64,000 nucleotides of DNA from NCBI RefSeq assembly GCF_901709675.1, contig NC_051101.1, forward strand, positions 13,849,416 through 13,913,415. The letters run 5' to 3'. This stretch comes from Syngnathus acus (lineage: Eukaryota > Chordata > Actinopteri > Syngnathiformes > Syngnathidae). The stretch's first letter is position 1. Every line of letters starts with the position of its first letter. Shown piece after piece: positions 23,101 through 35,851 of the stretch. A program made the translations under genes and the position numbers. The notes under the pieces are model-generated. The model worked only from the letters and a program-made list of their open reading frames with translations. It had not been told where the DNA came from and made no database searches.

Positions 23101-24894
23101 ACATTCACATGGTGTATCTGGTTTTGATGGGCTGTACGAAAGGGGCTAACCCACACCGCTAAAACCTGGCTCGAAAACAAAGGATGAGCGACAAGTAGAC
23201 GATTGCCTCATTCCTCAAGGCCAACGTACGGGAAAGCAGTCGCAGCTGACTCATTGACAAGACGGTGAATGGACAGCATTCCCGCATCCAAACAACATCT
23301 CTTCCATGTGGGACGGCTGATGGGGAAACACTGATTGGACCCGAGCCATTGGTTAAATGTCTTACATGTGCCGCCGTTGACCGACCGCTAAGCCAACGGA
23401 AGCAAAACTAGCACCGAAGCCGGCTGGCCTTTCACAGTGCAGCGAAAGGTCACTTTCTTCACCCATATTTAACAAGTGTCTATAATTATCATCCATCCAA
23501 CCAAGCTTTCCCATAATGTGTCATTCCTAGCGACGTTTCTTTTCAAATGAGCAGCCTTGTAATTACATCCCACCAGGAACTTAATTACAACGCCAGAGCA
23601 GTCAGAATTTGTAAACTATATAACGACCATGCTGCTTGAAAATCCAAAGAGAGCAAGCGAGGTTGAGCGGAGTGGGCGGGGCTTATCTCGCACGGGTGTC
23701 CTAAGACCTAGTGAGTCTCGGCGGTAAGAACCCGCAGCACCTGGCCGTGCTCACCCACACAGGAAGTCTGAGGTCACTTCCCTCACTTGCAGAGAATGCA
23801 GACGCACTCCTGCCGCTAGCTACGCGCCCCCGCAACAATCCGCATCAAAGTATCAGACAATTCCTGATTAGATGCAAAGAACTGGGTGAGAGCTTAGGCA
23901 AGTATTAACGTGGATGAAACAGATGTTTTATGTAACGTCTCCTCTGTGGCAGTCGTTCATGTCATCCATCTCCTTGGTCGAATATTCACTTGTGGGATTG
24001 TTGATCGCCGCTCAAGATTTCCGTCTTACGGAGTCAATACGGAACCATTTGCTTTCTAACCACCTGCAAGCACTTGACTGCTTCTTCTCTTTCGGGGCTG
24101 CTTTTAAACCGTGCCAAGCCATGACCCGGCCGCCGGCCAGCTAGCTAGCTAGCTATTTGCCATCTGGCTAGCTTCCAGCTAGCACGCAGGGCTGACCCTT
24201 GGAAAACTCTGACAGAATTCTTATGAGCAGCAGAGGAAGAGGAGGCAGACAAACAAACACATGACAAAGCTTCCAAGATGCTAAAATGGGAAGGGAATGA
24301 CAACTTTTTGGCAGCCGGGAGGCCATTTTGGCGTGTCCGGCAGTCCCGAGTGGTTGAAAAACAGACTCCAAGGTCTTCAAATATGTGCGTTTGTTTCTTC
24401 AACAATGAGCGAGTTCACAACACACTAACCGTTATACGTTTGTGACAAGAGCAGCTGGTGCTACTAGCTAGCTAGCTAGCTAGCTACCCTAACCTCACAT
24501 TAAAGGAGCTCCACACACTGTCCACTACGAGTTTTATACATGCGCAACATTGAGACAGAAGAAGGAAGGAAGGAAAAGCAAGACTGCGGGAGGAAAAGAA
24601 AACATCACGGCTCAGAAGATGTCCAGCCCACTTTTCTATTTTTTTTTTCCTCATGTGCAAGTGCAAATTTGACTAAGCTCTGACATATTATAAGGCCTCA
24701 TCAAGCCTTGGCATGCCTGCGTCCGCTTTCATTGTGGCCGACGTCACATTATGATGAGTTGTCTAATGAAAAGCATGTTGGACGCTTTGGGATGTTTTTT
24801 TTTCTCCTCACTATTGATCACAATTGCTTGCCTTTTGGATTAGAAGCATTAGATTGTTCTTCTTATATCCATGACATAATCTTTCGCATATGAT
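23101..24894. other. Intergenic DNA, no gene recognised
   Basis: Only short (TAGC)n palindromic runs at 24139-24154 and 24463-24485 stand out. Nothing coding or structured is evident. Confidence 0.5.
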
Positions 24895-24965
24895 TGATTG
24901 ATTGATTGATTGAATATTTATTGGTCCCCAGGGGTGGGGAAATTCAGGCCCCAGCAGTATCCACA
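24895..24965 (-). repeat. LINE 3' end with (TCAA)n tail
   Basis: Read on the minus strand, a segment ending in TTTCCCCACCCCTGGGGACC then AATAAATATTCAATCAATCA closely resembles the 3' termini of fish non-LTR elements. Those finish with a CCCTxxGGGGATCAATAAA-type stem and a tetranucleotide tail. Only the 3' end is recognisable. Confidence 0.55.
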
Positions 24966-27205
24966 CCACAGAATGGGTATACAAAAGACACACATGGCAT
25001 GAGCGCAACTCAATAACTCTCATAAGGCTGCCACACAACGGCGCCACAAAGAAAGTCAGAAAGTGCTCAAGATAAAAGCCATCAAAGCAAAACAAAGCTA
25101 AAAGACAAAGGAAAAAAAGGAACAGCGGCCAACCAGCACCCCCAATACAATAGGTTTTAATTTCAAGAAGCAATGAGTATTGTTTGGTTATTAAAATAAG
25201 GTGGGGATTTTTATGAAAATATTTTTTTTAAAAAAGGTTAATTATTCAATAAATGTTCTTAAAAAACTTACGACATATTTTCCTTTTAAATCTCATTTGC
25301 TCATCAATCTCATTATCTTTAATGATTTAATAACATCTATGCGCATAATAATAATGTACATTGAATTGAGTGTCAAAGGAACTTCCCAACATTTCTCCCT
25401 GAAACTTGATCTTCTTTTAAGAAAAATCAATAACTTCTCATTGATCCCAAAGCAACTAAAACAAGGGAAAAGGACAATTAATGAGCGAGCATTATTCTCG
25501 CAATTGAAGTCATTCCCACTAGAGTTTGAATGAAGCAGACGAGCATGCATGAACTCAAAGTCAACTTGCCCCAATATGAAAGCAAAACGGGCGAAATATC
25601 GCCCTTTCTTTCCTACCAGGTATGAATCGGGAGCTGACAGCGGGCCACCTAGGTGTCACGAAGCCGCCAGTCGCGCACTGCAGGACCGGCTTGAGCGTGG
25701 ACGTCGCCCGCCTCCGCCTGCTCCTGCTCCTGCTGTTGAAGGAAAGATCAAAATCACTTTGCTCCAACGGAGTGTGTGCTCAACAAAAGTTGCCGGCTAC
25801 TTCTTTTTTTTTTTTTTTACTTTTTACTACTCAGGAAGTGAGTCAGAAGAGCCCTCCCCTTTCTGCCTGTCATTCACCTTCCAAATATGGAAGCACCCCA
25901 CTCGCTTTCCTCCCACTGTGTGGAGCAACATACTCGTGCATTGCAGACAACACACACATGATGTGCAACTGGACATTATATGAGAAAAACGGGAGAGCTT
26001 TTGCTGGAAAAGTGTTTGCCACTGCAAACTCGGACTTCACGATTGCGTTTATTAACACCTAAGTGCAGTCGCAGAATTTATTCATGCATAATATTTTTTG
26101 AATCATTCAATAGCATCATTTTTAAATCATTCAAAAGCAGCTTAAAAAAGATTTTTTTGAACGTCTGTGTAGAGGTTTCCTCCAGCCACTAGAGGGCACT
26201 TAATCTGGACAATTACAATTATAATCTGGTGTCTAATTCAAGTCTACTGTCTAAACCAAAGACTGTCTCTTCTTTTCATCCATAAAATAAATGTATTTCT
26301 TTCCAAACGGTACGACCTTTCACTTCTCTATTATTCGGAAGCTGCGTTTCACTTCTGTCATGACTCAATTGTGCAGAGTCCACCGGGGCCTGCTCTTGTG
26401 TCATCCCATCCGTGCATCGTGTTCATTTGACTCATTATGATAAAACACAAAAACACGCTTGAGGGCTGTTGACACAAGGCCCTGCCCCATCCGATAACAT
26501 TATTGCACACTTAGTCACGACGTGAAATCCTTTGGCACTGTTCCATACGTATCACCGGCCGCTGTTTGCGGTCTAGTCGCAAGTCACCGTGACTGGTGAA
26601 GGATTTGGAATTGTTTGCAGTGCGTGAGTCACCTAACGTAAGCCAACATGAAGACATTTCAATAAGATACAAAGTGAGCTGAGCGCTGGCTGCCAATTAC
26701 ATTGATATAAAATACCTCCAAACAGCCAACTTTTAATTGATTAGTCGATCCTATGAGGACCAAGCTGACATCTCAGCGTTCTAAGAATCATCAGTCTTGT
26801 CAGACACGGTACATTTCAAATAAACCGTCTCTGTTCCAAACAGCGACGCGTTGAAGATGGAGGAGTAAAAGGAAAGCGAGCCGTCATCGGGAGTGGAAAA
26901 AGCAATAAAACGCTCTCAGTCCATTTGGAAGAAGAACATAGATCTCCGTGCACGGTGGGCCTGACTGAGTCTTTTTCTTCAACTTTGGACGGACTCCATT
27001 TAGGATTGGAGGAGAATGGGACCCATTAGATGGTTAAAAGCAGTAAACGCAAACTTGTAGCACTATGCGGCTTGAACGGCCGTCACGTATTTGCTGGCAA
27101 ACAACAAAACGTCCTTTCTCAAGACGTGTCATCGAAACACCGTCATGTGACTTTTATTGCCAAATCCCGATGCCACCCATGACGTCTTCACCGTCGCTTT
27201 CAAAA
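24966..27205. other. Intergenic DNA, no gene recognised
   Basis: An AT-rich block (25170-25540) is followed by mixed composition DNA. Open frames on both strands at 25549-26062 overlap each other and carry low-complexity P/A/R-rich peptide, with no domain recognised. Confidence 0.5.
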
Positions 27206-27480
27206 CTCAAGCTGAGAAAAGGAGCAGTAATTGTAGACCCTTTTTGCTTTGCGACAAAGTCTGCTTTATTGTCGATTTCTTCACATGCCAAGACACACAA
27301 AGAAATCGAAATGACGTTCCCACTATCCCACGGTGACAAGACATAGTACACAATATACATACAAGTAAACAACACCGAAGAATAAAAACAAGAAGGCACA
27401 AACAATGAATAAATAAGAGCGATGAATAAATAATAAAGAAACAAATAACATAATAAATAAGAGGAGCAAAAATGGAGCAA
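27206..27480. repeat. Probable interspersed retroelement fragment
   Basis: The segment includes TTTATTGTCGATTTCTTCAC, ATGCCAAGACACACAAAG, AAATCGAAATGACG and CACGGTGACAAGACATAG, ending in an A-rich AATAAATAAGAG tract. The layout resembles 3' regions of fish LINE or SINE copies I have seen repeatedly, but I cannot name the family. Confidence 0.4.
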
Positions 27481-28608
27481 GTGTGCATACAGCAGACAGT
27501 CAGAGTAGAGCGCAAAAGTACAGGACGCTACGCAGCCGAGGGGGGTGAGAGTTCATTTTGTGGTGTTGGAGAAAATCCCACCCAGGGGAACCCGCCGAGC
27601 CGAGCGTAACCTGGCGGGCATCGGACCGGCAGCCGGCGACGGCCAATGAGTAGCTGTTCAAAGACCACAATGTACTCAAAAGTCAGAGTTGCACTATGAT
27701 TCTGGATATTAAAATCATATTACATCATCTTTTTTGCAAGCGTGTGAAAATGAGCACATGCGCAAAATTTAACAGGAAGTCAGCCATTTTGTTCAATTCT
27801 CGTATGACGGAAGGAGCTCCCAATCCGAAGCAGGTATCCTAGACAGATGGACGCTTTTTTTTTTTAACCTCGAGTTTTGAAATTTCTCGCTAACAGCCTT
27901 CATTTACTGTAAATGTTCTTTTCAATGAGTCGGTCACTAGCGATAAGACCCAGCCAGACATACCAAAGTCTTGAGCTCACAACACACACTTGCTCCGATC
28001 CAACAAAATGTCAACGCTGATATTTCCTCGACGTTCATTAAAGAAACCCAAACGTCTCTGCGTCTGCATTTTGTTCAATTGAATTTTGGACGTCTTTAGC
28101 TGTAAATGGCAGTGAATGACTTCTGTTTGCTAATGACGCTCATACATCTGCTTTGATGTGATTTAAAACATTGCCTACAACTTTCAAGAAAAGTTTATGA
28201 TGATTCAATTAGCTGGATTTTTTTTTGAATGATAGTGAGGAAGACGATAAATACCTTCGATATAATACTCATTGCGCGAGAACCAAGTGGGGGCTGAAAC
28301 GTGCGCGCAAGGATTCGGGGGTCATTAACAGGCCGGCCGGTCGGTCGGTCGGCAGTGCTGACGATAAACAAAGCATGTGACATCATATGGAAACACTGAT
28401 CCCATTCATTGGCCGCAAACATTCTGCACGCTGGGCAAATCTCGCACATGCAACAGACATTCCTCGCGGTTGTTGTGAGATGCCGTTTAAGGAGGCTGAT
28501 TTTGCTGGGATAGCACAAATGGGAGTCTGGGTGAGATGAGCTCACTGGTGCCGTTGCGGCAAATAGGAATATAGAATTGCCCCGCCTCCTCCTCAGTCTT
28601 ATCTCAGA
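27481..28608. other. Intergenic DNA, no gene recognised
   Basis: No repeat or exon is recognised here. A short (CGGT)n-like run lies at 28331-28352. Confidence 0.5.
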
Positions 28609-28661
28609 GGATGGATGGATGGATGGATGGATGGATGGATGGATGGATGGATGGATGGATG
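28609..28661. repeat. (GGAT)n microsatellite
   Basis: About 13 perfect GGAT/ATGG units. Confidence 0.97.
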
Positions 28662-29667
28662 CAGCATCTTCGAAAGATGTACGTCGTACCTATTTATGTT
28701 CACTGCCTGCTTGCTGGGTCGTACGCTATTTCATGTTGCTTATGAGAAACACCAGGGCTCATTTGCAACATGAAACATTAGGACTTTAAGAAAGAATAAA
28801 TAGCAAGTCATGTGAAGTCGTACACAAAAGAGGGAGGGGCTAATTTCTCAAATTTGCTATACTACAACGTTTTTTGGGGTTGTGAATTCTACCTTAGTCA
28901 TATTAATAGTGTGCAGGATTATTTTGAGAAAACTTGGAAAGAGTCCTGTGGAAATTTTAAATGGGCCTGCCACATGTTTCAAATCTGTACCCGGGCTTTT
29001 TTAGATTTGTAGAAGATTCGTTGCAGGCTGCGCTGTGCAACTATTTCAACTTGCCGCCCCAACAAATTTGATTACAATAAAAAGTAAGATGAGTACGACA
29101 AAACTGTTCAAATTCACCTTTTGATTGTCAACATTGAAAAAGCTCAAAACAAAAGTAAATATTTCATATTGATGGTTGAACACTGTACTGGTAAAGTATA
29201 AATGAATAATTATTTTGTTGATACCACTCTTTACTGTCTTCTTTATCGTTAGTAGCCTGAATTGTATATAAATTATATACTGCTTACGAGTCCACGTAAA
29301 GGACTACAAAACTGTGCACTAGTGACCTCTCTCGCATTTACTGCGCTACTACATTAAATGCAAACACTGGCATAAGTGTTTTTTTAACAAACACTATTCT
29401 GCAGAAAATTTTAGTTTAAAAAATAGATATGATATTATTTACCGCATTTCACTCATGATTAGGCGGTCTTAGGACCTGTTTTTCTTTTCTTTTCTCTTTG
29501 CTCGTGTCGAATCTGCGGAAGAGAAATGAGGGAACCAAAAATCACGTGTTCCTCCTTACAGGGAAACAACATGGAGTAGATCTCACGCTTGCATTTATAC
29601 AAGTCTAAAATTGTTCATTTAAAAGGGTTTATCTTGTACTAGCAGCTATTTGGAACACTTCTCCAAC
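28662..29667. other. UTP11 upstream region
   Basis: AT-rich upstream DNA with no clear TATA box near the UTP11 start. CTCGTGTCGAATCTGCGG around 29501 and short CpG-containing stretches are the only promoter-like features. The transcription start cannot be placed. Confidence 0.4.
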
Positions 29668-31254
29668 ATGTCGTCGTTCAGGAAAGCGCTGAAATCCCGA
29701 CAGAGAAACCACCATGAAAGATCTCAGGTGAGCTTTTCGGAGGGGTTTGGGCTTGCTGCTAGCCGATCTACCTCAAATTTGGTAAACAACACACCATTAT
29801 GATTTTTGGGAATTTCATGATGGAGATTTAACTCGCGAGGGACCTCATATCAATCCCATCCAAGAGCACAGTAAGGGTTCTTTCACACGCATCCAAATCG
29901 ACACAATTAACGTGATTTCTTTCATCAGCCGGAATCTAGGAAGCACTTGGGCTTCCTGGAGAAGAAGAAAGACTACAAAAAACGTGCAGAGTAAGTTCAG
30001 TGGAATCCATACACGTTTGAAACAAAAAAAAAAACTCAATGATCTTCATTTGTCGTGTTGGTTTCTGTTAGTGACTACCACAAGAAACAAAACACACTCC
30101 TCGCCCTTCGCAAGAAGGCTCTGGAGAAGAACCCGGATGAGTTCTACTACCACATGATCAACTCGCAGCTGAAGGTAACTTGGCAACATTCATCCTCTTA
30201 CCATTAGTGTATCCCGTTTGGTTGAGTTCATCATGTGCGCCCTTGACAGGATGGAGTCCACGTGTCCAAAAAGGGGAAAACAGGACCGGAGTCTGAGATG
30301 ACGGAGGAGCAGAAGAAAGTGATGAGGACACAAGACATAAATTACATCGAGATGAAGAGGGTGGCAGAAGCGAGGGTAAGTTTCAAAACGACATAGTACG
30401 ATGGCTGATGATAACCATCCAACAGGAACTTCAAGTTACTGGGAAAGCCTCTGAAACAAACCATAGATGACAACAACTTTTTGAACTACAATTCTAGCAA
30501 TCTGTGTCACGGGCCGGTAACCCTTTCCTAAAATGTATTTTTCAGAAAATTGAAAGGCTGAAAGGAAGTCTCCATCTTTTGGATGCAGCCAGCAAACAGA
30601 AAAACAAGCACACCTTTTTTGTGGATTCCAAAAAAGAAGGTAAACACAAACGTGACAAGGAATGTTCGATACGTCCAGGGCTGTTGAGTCTGAATTGAAA
30701 CTTACAGTGCAGTCGTTCGACCTGGCCGACCACCTGAACACCGTCCCCGAGCTGGTGGATCGAGTGTACAACAGGCCCACGGTGGACACGCTGAGCAACA
30801 AACGCATCCAGGGAGCTGTGGCGCCTGGTAGTCAAAAGGTTTCAGATGTTGTTCATTCCTTTAAAAAAATAAAATAAAAAATCCTCCCGCGTTACCGCGC
30901 CTTTATGTTCTTCCTCTCGTGCGTTGCAGAGGCTGGCCGAGCAACGCAAGCGTGAGTACAAGCTTCTTTCTCAACGGATCGACCGAGTGAAGAAGTTGTC
31001 TGTCATCAGCCAGAAGCTCCAGACGCGCAAGGACCTCCAGGTCATGACTCGCAGCACATAATGTGCACAAATCTGCCATTCATTCAGATGTTTTTTTGAC
31101 ATCCATGTAAATACTGTGCAGTAGTGAAAAGCGATTATGGTGAAGTGAACATTTTTCATGTTTCCTACAGGATAAATACAAGAAGATCAAAGTTAAGAAA
31201 GAGACGCCAAACGCTCCGGCCATCTACAAGTTTGAGACCAAGAGGAAACGCTGA
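29668..31254 (+). CDS. utp11: UTP11, U3 snoRNA-associated SSU processome protein (eight exons)
   Basis: Exons are 29668-29727, 29929-29990, 30072-30174, 30250-30375, 30546-30639, 30708-30838, 30930-31040 and 31171-31254. All have GT-AG borders and consistent phases, giving 256 aa against 253 in human. The N-terminus reads [20 protein letters not shown], then [55 protein letters not shown] and a basic [11 protein letters not shown] end. These are signature blocks of UTP11. The protein acts in the nucleolus as a component of the U3-containing small-subunit processome, needed for 18S rRNA maturation. It is rich in Lys/Arg and predicted helical, with no enzyme motif. Several introns are only 74-92 bp, typical of compact fish genes. 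The start is in a CAACATGTC context with no competing upstream ATG in frame. Confidence 0.97.
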
Positions 31255-31306
31255 CTTGCCACTCATTTGACCAATTCCTTTTTTTGACCAACTCATTTTC
31301 TTTTTA

Positions 31307-31312
31307 AATAAA
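31307..31312 (+). terminator. UTP11 polyadenylation signal
   Basis: AATAAA lies 53 nt after the UTP11 stop, in an A/T-rich context. A further AATAAA follows at about 31352. Confidence 0.7.
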
Positions 31313-31454
31313 TTAAACACGAAACATTGAAATGACTCGCCTGTGATTGGTTAATAAATGTTAGGAATTACAAAAAAAAAGGTTGTAGCTGTAAGTTGTA
31401 TTTTGTAACAGTAGATGGCGTCATTGAGCTGCGAGACAATGACGCCTCAAGTTG

Positions 31455-31490
31455 AACGCAGAATGGACACTCATTAGGTACACCTGCATT
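31455..31490. repeat. Isolated TTAGGTACACCT motif related to the left-edge satellite
   Basis: GGACACTCATTAGGTACACC closely matches the satellite sub-sequence GGACACTCCATTAGGTACACC, with one base missing, more than 26 kb away. It lies just downstream of UTP11 and probably represents a decayed copy or excision footprint of the same element family. Confidence 0.6.
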
Positions 31491-32975
31491 CTCCATCATA
31501 TGCGATGGAGAAGCCCCACAGATGCAAGGTAACCTAAATATTAGACTCCACTTTCAATAAGATATAATTGTACACCACTATAATATTATATTAATAAAAA
31601 CACCCATTATCTTCTGAAGGCAGATTATTGATTGATCTCTTCTTTTAAAGTGCTGGAGTACCTGAGCCACTGTCTTTACATTTTTGATGGCTGTAAAATA
31701 ATGAATTCATCCTGATGTGCATGTGTTGAGCATCTACCTGCTACACGGCCTTCGACCAGCGTGAGCTGCTGAAGTCCAGCAGCAGATCGCGGCAGGTGAT
31801 TGATCGCCACGGTGGCAGCGGCTTCATAAACGTGGCCGATCCATCAAAGTCTCCTCTGCAAGGGAAAGGAGAGCGAGAGAGAGAGAGAGAGAAAGTCAGA
31901 AATGTCAGAGGAGCAAGAAGGGAAGCAGAGGCCTCCGTCCAAAAAATGATCAGGTGAGCCTGTATGCTTGGAAGGGAAAGAGTTAGTTTGGGTGACTTCG
32001 TTTCCATGACTCCAGCAACAAAATTGATAAATCATAAGTTATTAAAAAATTATAGGACATATATTTTTCTTATTAATATATATTTTTTTAAATAAACGTG
32101 GCCCCCTCCAAAAATATTTCCAACTCTGTTAGCCAACCTCCAGTGAGGTGATACTGAAGGAATGCATGTACGTCTATGTCTTTAAAATCAGAAAGTCGCC
32201 CATTGCTACCACGGCATCCCAGCAAAGAGTCCCATGGCTTGGGGGGGATACTACAATGAAAGGACAGCCTGAGCAGAAACAGTGGCGTGTCTGTGCGGGG
32301 AGAGATAGCGAGGGTCCGGAACTACGCACACAGTGTTTTGACCTCCACCCCCTCGGCTTACGGAGGCAGGGCTCGAGGGTCTCCACGCACGCACGCTCTC
32401 TCGGGGCAGTGACGTGAGGAAAAGACGTGTTGCATTCTTCTTCTGTGCTTGTGACAACATCAATCATTTGCAATTCATGAGAAAAGTTCACAACTGAAAT
32501 ATAAATCACTTTTTTTTTTTTCTCCATTGGCCACTTGTTGCCGGGCAGATTTGATGGGATTTAAGACAGGCCCATGGCAATCGTTTGATTGTTGTTATGG
32601 CCCGCTACAAATGTTAACAATGTTGCTAACTCACATTTTCCGCCGCCGCTTTTGTCTCCTCCTCATTCATTTGTCGGCTCTCAGCCGGCAGGGCAGGTCA
32701 ATGATGGTTAAGCGCAATTCATTGAGTACCAGGATGAAGAAGAGGGGCCGGGCCGCGTGGGGTTCCAGTGTGGATTTTGGGGAGGGTTAGGGTTAGAATC
32801 CTGCAGGCTCCTTTAAAGTTGACGCTGGGTGTCACGGGGCCTTTTGAAGTAATGGATAGAGAGAGCGGAAGAGGAGGGGGACGAGTACCGTGCCAGGGGG
32901 AAGACACGAGAAGCAAAAAATCTTGACAGGAGCCAGTGACGTGTGTTATTTTTTTCTCAGGACCGTTTGAATGCA

Positions 32976-32978
<3 letters not shown>
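31491..32978. other. Intergenic DNA, no gene recognised
   Basis: A (GA)n run lies at 31873-31896 and AT-rich patches near 32040-32100. No exon or structured RNA is evident. Confidence 0.5.

Positions 32979-33010
<32 letters not shown>
32979..33010. repeat. (TG)n microsatellite
   Basis: About 16 TG units. A second, interrupted TG/CG run lies at 33240-33288. Confidence 0.95.
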
Positions 33011-33011
<1 letters not shown>

Positions 33012-33084
33012 AACTCAACTTCTGCCAAGGTTGGGGTTCACCAAACCTTCTTATAAAAGAAAAAAAAACGGGGTGCTAATGAGC

Positions 33085-33140
33085 CCTGGCTGGCGACAAG
33101 TACTCCAATTGATTAAATTTGCATGGGAGCCTAAATCATG
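33085..33140. promoter_or_regulatory. Candidate conserved non-coding element with POU octamer
   Basis: A non-repetitive block contains TCCAATTGATTAAATTTGCA. It holds a perfect octamer ATTTGCAT at 33117-33124 next to a GATTAAA homeodomain-type core. In a desert beside a POU/homeobox gene this composition suggests an enhancer. No alignment was available. Confidence 0.35.
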
Positions 33141-33869
33141 ACGGGGGCCCTCGCTACCCCGCCCTTCCTTGCCGCTACACCTCCACATCAGGGGGTAACT
33201 CTCTGCAGGGGCAAGGGGCAGCAGCAGGGGTGTGGAAAGTGTATGTGTGTGTGCGTGCGTGTGTGTGTGTGTACGTGTGTGTGTGTATAGCGCACCCATC
33301 TGCCCCGCTATTACTGTCAGGCCATCATTCAGGAAGATGCCAAGCGCGTGCCTTGGGGAGGTGTTCATTAGGTTTTAACTAGCGGATGCATCCTTGTCTC
33401 GCAGCCTCCTTGTGTCATTGTCTCGCTTTGATTGTGTGTGTGTGTGTGTGTGGGGGGGGGGTGCAACACATGGGTCCAAGAGCTGCAGTGTTAAGTGTAT
33501 CCATGTTTATGATGAATACAGAGAAGCAATTGCATTGTGTTATTATCTATTTTTATTGTTTTGGACAACTTTCATTTGATTTGATTTCACCTTGGCCTTT
33601 TCTCAGCTTTGTTGGTCAGCCTCATGTTGCCACGGAAACAGCATTGTGGGCGTGACTAACCCATGTTTTTCTTTTTTTCCCATTTATTTACTGCTTAGCA
33701 AGCAAGTGACAGGACCATGAGAATCCAAATGCTAATTTAAACTGTTGAAAGAAACGCTGTCCGTGGTGCTGATGTCATTGCTGAGGTCTTCTGTTTTTTT
33801 CACGTGTGTAAGACTAGATGGGGGTGGTGAGGGCTCGGCATTTTCTGTACGGTGCACGCGTGGTTATCC

Positions 33870-34020
33870 CGGGTGATTGCGGTAATCATACGAGGGTGGG
33901 AATGCGGGAGGGGGCGGAGGTTAATCAGGATTTGTTCGTTAGTGGCCTGATGAGGGCCGCTGATTGTAATGTGATGCTGACGACCGCAGAGACAAACTGC
34001 CAAGAGAATCATTAGTGTTT
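33870..34020. promoter_or_regulatory. Candidate conserved non-coding element
   Basis: A complex non-repetitive sequence carries several TAAT/ATTA or GATTA cores (GTTAATCAGGATT, CTGATTGTAATG, AATCATTAG). Spacing and composition resemble enhancers of developmental genes. The inference comes from appearance only. Confidence 0.35.
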
Positions 34021-34294
34021 TTTTTGGGTTGGTGTTGCCGGGCCTCTTTGGGAACACCACGACGAGAATGTAAACAAACAAGCACTTGTCCGCGCCAAGT
34101 TGTCATTGCGGTGGACACAACCAAGCCGAAAAATCGGAATGGCTTGTGGGTGCTTCCAAAAAAAAAAAAAAAGGGAGGAGGGGGAGGTAAATGTGACCCC
34201 ATGGTTTATCGTCTCATCTTGAGAGGGTTGCACCCCACCTTTTTTCTTTTATTGCAAAGGGAGGAAAAGAAAAAGAGGGGGGGATGCCATGGAG

Positions 34295-34440
34295 ACCATT
34301 ATGGCTGGCTCATCAGCCAAGTCCCTACAAGGGCTGATACAAATTAATTAACCTAATTAGATGCTGTGATTGCGGGTGTGATTATAGGGGCTGGAAGGGG
34401 TGGGAGGGGTGGGGCTGGAAGGGGTGGGAGGGGTGGGGAC
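34295..34440. promoter_or_regulatory. Candidate enhancer block adjoining a G-quadruplex-prone duplication
   Basis: 34295-34385 is ATTA-rich, with AAATTAATTAACCTAATTAG at its centre. It is followed at 34387-34438 by two tandem copies of a 25-bp GGGGCTGGAAGGGGTGGGAG-type unit. The G-runs of 3-4 with short loops could form a G-quadruplex on the plus strand. Confidence 0.4.
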
Positions 34441-35768
34441 TTGTTTTTTTTTTTTTTTTGCTGGCAGCCAACGCCGGGGCCATGATGATGATGATGATGA
34501 TGAGGAGCCGTGAGGTGTGGGAGAGGAGCCAAGATGCTGTGCATGGCTAATGAGGAAGCGCTACCTAGCTGAAAACATTCCCTCCCTTCCTCCCTCCTCT
34601 GTTTTATTGTCTTAAACTTTGCGGGACGGTTAAACCATTTTAGTTAGTGGTGCTAATACGTAGCCACCTAGCATCCTGACAAAAACACGGCCAGCGAGAA
34701 AAAAAGCAGAGTATAAACACTGCCACTCTAGAAAAGCAATATTCAAATCTCCATCTATTTGTATTGGAAACACAACAAAGGCATCCTTCAGGCCCGAGCC
34801 AAACGCATATTTTTTTTTTCTCTTCTTGCCGTCATCAGCAAGTCTGCCGCTCCTAATGAGTTTGAGGAGCGACTCAAAGCGGTGTGTGCGATTGGTCAAT
34901 ACAGCAAAGTCAGAGCGAGAGCAAAGTTGCTCACAAGTGCACTTTGAGGCGGGCGACGTGTTGCCCTTCCCCTCGCCTAAAGGATGCCGTCGCCCCCCCC
35001 CCACACACACACCTGACCTTCCTCATATGCCTTTTGCAACGAAATGGATACATACGTTTACATTACATGCTTTTTATCCAGTGGGAAAGGTTAACTACAA
35101 GCAAAATGGGCAAACGTTACATCAAATTCAATTACTGCGGGGATGAGACGGAATTATGTAAAAAGGAAATTCTAACACTCATTGTGCAGAGAGGGGAAAA
35201 AAACGGCTCCTTCATTGGCAAAGTGATGCGAAAGCAAAATTAAAGCCGAAAGCAGACATGAAAGGACGGTTGCACCCGTCTTTTTATGGCAAATCCTTGA
35301 AATGATCTTGAACATTTTAGGCCATGCTCAGGCCACAATTACTCGTCAACAGATAACATTTCCACCAATAAAGGTTGGTCAAAGCAGTAACAATGGAGTT
35401 TGACCAAAATGGCAGCTCGAAACCAAAATGGTTGACTTCCTGTTAAGACATTTTCCTGCATCCTTATTGTTTACAACGTGACATCGGCAAAAACAAAAAC
35501 CATTAGCGGCAAAAAGACAATTCAACCCAAACTATTTTTCTTAGATTAGCCTCAGAAGCTTATGCTAGTAACTGCTAGCTAATCCCGCAGGTCTGTTTAC
35601 CTTTTAGCTTTCATAGCGCTTTGGCCTCCACGTCCAAATGGTCCTTTGGCTTTAAAAGTGGCGACTCCAGCTGCCAAGACACTGTTGAAGAAAATGAGTG
35701 TTGGGATGGTTATTATGCTAATTAGCCCCACTGTTTTGTAACAGCGGGCCCAAGTGCAGATTGGCGTG

Positions 35769-35770
<2 letters not shown>
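34441..35770. other. Intergenic DNA, no gene recognised
   Basis: It holds a T-run (34443-34459), a (GAT)n stretch at 34482-34502 and otherwise unremarkable sequence. Confidence 0.5.

Positions 35771-35847
<77 letters not shown>
35771..35847. repeat. (CA)n microsatellite
   Basis: About 38 perfect CA units. The Cys-Val peptides on the minus strand are artefacts of the repeat. Confidence 0.98.

Positions 35848-35851
<4 letters not shown>

Noticed and set aside
25549-26062. 144- and 146-codon plus-strand frames
   Set aside because: Two overlapping frames are open together with minus-strand frames. They have low-complexity P/A/L stretches and a poly-F tract from a T-run, and no recognisable domain or splice structure.
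32786-32797. Telomere-like TTAGGGTTAG
   Set aside because: It has fewer than two full units and no array, as expected by chance.
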